Translations under genes and position numbers: made by a program
Shown here: piece by piece, positions 62,442-64,000 of the stretch
How positions within the stretch are numbered: position 1 is the first letter of the stretch
Layout of the letters: each line of letters starts with the position of its first letter
The notes under the pieces: generated by a model
Database searches by the model: none
What the model was told of the DNA's origin: nothing
The model's input: only the letters and a program-made list of their open reading frames with translations
Source: Imperialibacter sp. EC-SDR9
GTDB lineage: Bacteria > Bacteroidota > Bacteroidia > Cytophagales > Cyclobacteriaceae
DNA length: 64,000 bases
Assembly: GCF_902498805.1 (NCBI RefSeq)
Contig: NZ_LR701588.1
Location: 86,823 to 150,822 of the forward strand
Direction of reading: 5' to 3'

Positions 62442-62693
62442 ATGAACGATCCTGTCAGAGTATTCGGCTTGCATGCGACCAGGCCTTTGGGGAACAGTAT
62501 CGCAAAAGGCCTGGGTGTTTCGCTGTTTTTGCACGAAGAGCGAGACTTTGACGATGGAGAGCGCAAATCCAGGCCCCTGGTGACTGTGAGAGCGTGTAGT
62601 GCCCAAAGGCCATCAAACATCTCCATTCGGGCACGGCAATGGAGATGCTTTATACGGAAGACGCAGATAGCCAAAATCTCTGACCGATGGTGA
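62442..62693 (+). pseudogene. Truncated ribose-phosphate pyrophosphokinase remnant
   Basis: From the ATG at 62442 the first 50 residues (VFGLHATRPLGNSIAKGLGV, LHEERDFDDGERKSRPLVTV) match the N-terminus of PRPP-synthetase-like proteins. After about residue 51 the frame diverges and ends at 62693, so about 80% of a normal gene is missing. The remnant retains a complete operator and -7 box. Confidence 0.65.
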
Positions 62694-63721
62694 CTGATAT
62701 CGATACGAATTCAGGTACCAAGCTGACCTTGCTGAAAAATCCGAAAAGTTACCCATTTCGTGCCACCAAGGTGAAAATGCTGGAAACACACATGTCGTGG
62801 GTCTTTCTGACTGACGACTATGTTGTGAAGCTAAAAAAGCCAATCAAGCTCGATCTGATTGATTTTTCTACTCCGGAAGCCCGCCACAAAAATTGTCTGG
62901 AAGAGCTGCGGGTCAACAGGAGGCTGGCCAAAGGAGTGTATTTGGGAATATTACCACTTACGTCGTCTCGGGGTGGGCAGTTAGCGCTGAATGGCAGTGG
63001 CAAAGCCGTTGACTGGCTTATTTGGATGAAAAGGCTTCCGAAGGAAAAAACCCTTGAGTCAGCCATTGCCGCCCACAACATCAACAAGCAGGAACTGAAG
63101 AGGAGCGCAAGCACACTCGCTGACTTCTACATCAACGGCAAGCTTGTCGACCTGGGCGCATACACCTATGTAAGCTGGATCACCTGCGCTGTGCTGGAGG
63201 ACGGAAGACAGCTTCTGGCGCCCGAGTACAATGTTCCGTCATCGCTCGTCAACCGGGTCATCGACGCCCTTGTCTCATTTATCTATCTTAAAATTGAAGT
63301 GTTGCTGAGCAGAGCTGAAAAAATGAAGATCATTGAAGCGCACGGCGATTTACGGCCTGAGCATATTTACCTGGGCCCTCAACCTGTCTTCATCGATTCC
63401 CTTGAATTTTGCAAAAGCCTCAGAATACTCGACATCGCTGAAGAATTATCATACCTGTCGATGGAGTGTGACGCACTGGGATCAACATCCGCAGGCAAGG
63501 TGTTTATCGACACCTACATTCAGCAAAGCGGGGACATGATTCCTCAGGAACTGCTGGATTTTTACAAAGCAAAAGGAGCGCTGCTCAGAGCGAGACTTAG
63601 CATAAGGCATTTGACTAGCCCCAACTACAAAGGCCCGATGGACAAATGGAAGCAAGAGTGTTGCAAGTACTTAACAATGGCTGAACAGTATATGAATGTA
63701 TGTCCCAACCTAACCTCCTAA
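62687..63721 (+). CDS. Aminoglycoside-phosphotransferase-like kinase, copy 2
   Basis: The 344-residue protein is a paralogue of the one at 12624. HGDLRPEHIYL (about 219-229) replaces the Brenner Asn by His, as in a common COG2187 subgroup, and VFIDSLEF follows. The N-terminus keeps the block THMSWVFLTDDYVVKLKKPIKLDLIDFST. No P-loop kinase gene accompanies it. It starts 7 nt before the end of the truncated PRPP-synthetase frame. Confidence 0.8.
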   Translation: MVTDIDTNSGTKLTLLKNPKSYPFRATKVKMLETHMSWVFLTDDYVVKLKKPIKLDLIDFSTPEARHKNCLEELRVNRRLAKGVYLGILPLTSSRGGQLALNGSGKAVDWLIWMKRLPKEKTLESAIAAHNINKQELKRSASTLADFYINGKLVDLGAYTYVSWITCAVLEDGRQLLAPEYNVPSSLVNRVIDALVSFIYLKIEVLLSRAEKMKIIEAHGDLRPEHIYLGPQPVFIDSLEFCKSLRILDIAEELSYLSMECDALGSTSAGKVFIDTYIQQSGDMIPQELLDFYKAKGALLRARLSIRHLTSPNYKGPMDKWKQECCKYLTMAEQYMNVCPNLTS

Positions 63722-63725
63722 TACA

Positions 63726-63839
63726 ATGACAGCACCTGCATCAAAACTACCATACAATATCACTGACTTCATTCTTGCGCACTACAAGGGGTCGGCCATT
63801 TCACATATTAACCTGAGTTCGATTTTAAAAAGCGGCTAA
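63726..63839 (+). pseudogene. Gene 5' end cut by an IS element
   Basis: An ATG at 63726 opens a frame (MTAPASKLPYNITDFILAHY...) that runs into the IS982-type end near 63811 and stops at 63839. The native part is only about 28 residues and I cannot identify it. It lies 4 nt after the phosphotransferase-like stop, so it was probably in the same operon. Confidence 0.45.
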
Positions 63840-64000
63840 TTGGCTTGTTTTGACGGGTTGATATTTGATTGCGGGCTTTTTGGGGAAGAAGGAGTAGGCA
63901 ATCAATCCTGAAATAAGGTTGGTGATGAAGTTTTCGAAAGACCTATGTCTGGAATGTTCGACTTGACAGATGTTCTTGAGTTCATCGTTTACAGTTTCTA
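63811..64000 (-). mobile_element. IS982-family element, 3' end, running off the window
   Basis: The minus strand from the right edge to 63825 encodes the C-terminal end of an IS982-type transposase, including [19 protein letters not shown] and [16 protein letters not shown], ending in a TAA. The terminal repeat probably begins near ACCTGAGTTCGA at 63811. The other end and the target duplication are outside the window. Confidence 0.75.
63825..64000 (-). CDS. IS982-family transposase, C-terminal part (5' partial)
   Basis: About 58 residues are visible, with the EHSRHRS motif and the NLISGLIAY tail typical of the family. The catalytic acidic residues before this tail are outside the window. The frame is intact here, so the element may be functional. 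Confidence 0.75.
   Translation of the reverse strand, partial: ETVNDELKNICQVEHSRHRSFENFITNLISGLIAYSFFPKKPAIKYQPVKTSQLAAF

Overview
The window looks like a chromosomal segment of a marine or environmental Bacteroidota, probably Cytophagales. This rests on an RHS protein of the DUF6443 type, the lipoprotein and DUF families present (DUF4136, DUF2911, DUF6567, DUF6629, DUF892, DUF2267), weak Shine-Dalgarno signals, and promoters with a TAnnTTTG-like -7 box. No rRNA, tRNA or CRISPR array was seen. Taxonomy is inferred from gene content only.

Layout. (1) 1-11.2 kb is a cell-surface region: a giant RHS/YD-repeat protein (5' end outside the window) with a variable C-terminal tip, an overlapping small secreted ORF that could be its partner, then four exported proteins (beta-barrel, lipoprotein, two secreted proteins). 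(2) 11.25-11.37 kb holds a periodic array of the palindrome ATAGCTAT with an exact 22-bp period. (3) 11.6-62.7 kb is a dense stress or dormancy-type island. It carries two universal stress proteins, two DUF892 ferritin-like proteins, two PfkB-like kinases, two YtxH proteins, PEBP, DUF2267, a P-type ATPase, PEP synthase, a GH13 amylase, an Mla lipid-transport trio, an acetyl-CoA synthetase/pyruvate dehydrogenase/ACP operon, a Lon-like protease, FtsH, an erythromycin-esterase-like protein, PolX, a BON protein, alcohol dehydrogenase, a phosphoribosyltransferase and a Gre-like protein. (4) The right edge (63.8-64 kb) is the end of an IS982-type element that has cut a gene.

The main observation is that the island behaves like one regulon. 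I found 27 exact copies of the 12-bp palindrome TGAY-N4-RTCA (CRP/FNR geometry), all upstream of genes or in intergenic DNA between 13.7 and 62.4 kb. Random expectation is about 4 for the whole window and under 1 for its intergenic DNA. At most promoters a second, often degenerate copy lies exactly 22 bp away, and a TAnnTT(T) box starts 23 nt downstream of the proximal copy. That puts the operator centre near -41.5 and the distal one near -63.5, the classical class II / class I activator positions. The island encodes one protein with the matching DNA-binding domain: a response-regulator receiver fused to a cyclic-nucleotide-binding-like domain and a Crp/Fnr helix-turn-helix (51003-52049, minus). 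It has such a promoter upstream of its own gene. I infer that this fused regulator controls the island.

The operator rule also helps annotation. It argues against the longest starts of FtsH and PEP synthase, supports a 62-aa ORF, marks a truncated PRPP-synthetase remnant and reveals an unannotated minus-strand transcription unit at 44.0-44.28 kb. The island is full of paralogue pairs and decaying copies (PEBP, DUF2267, alcohol dehydrogenase, PRPP synthetase), which suggests growth by duplication followed by pruning.
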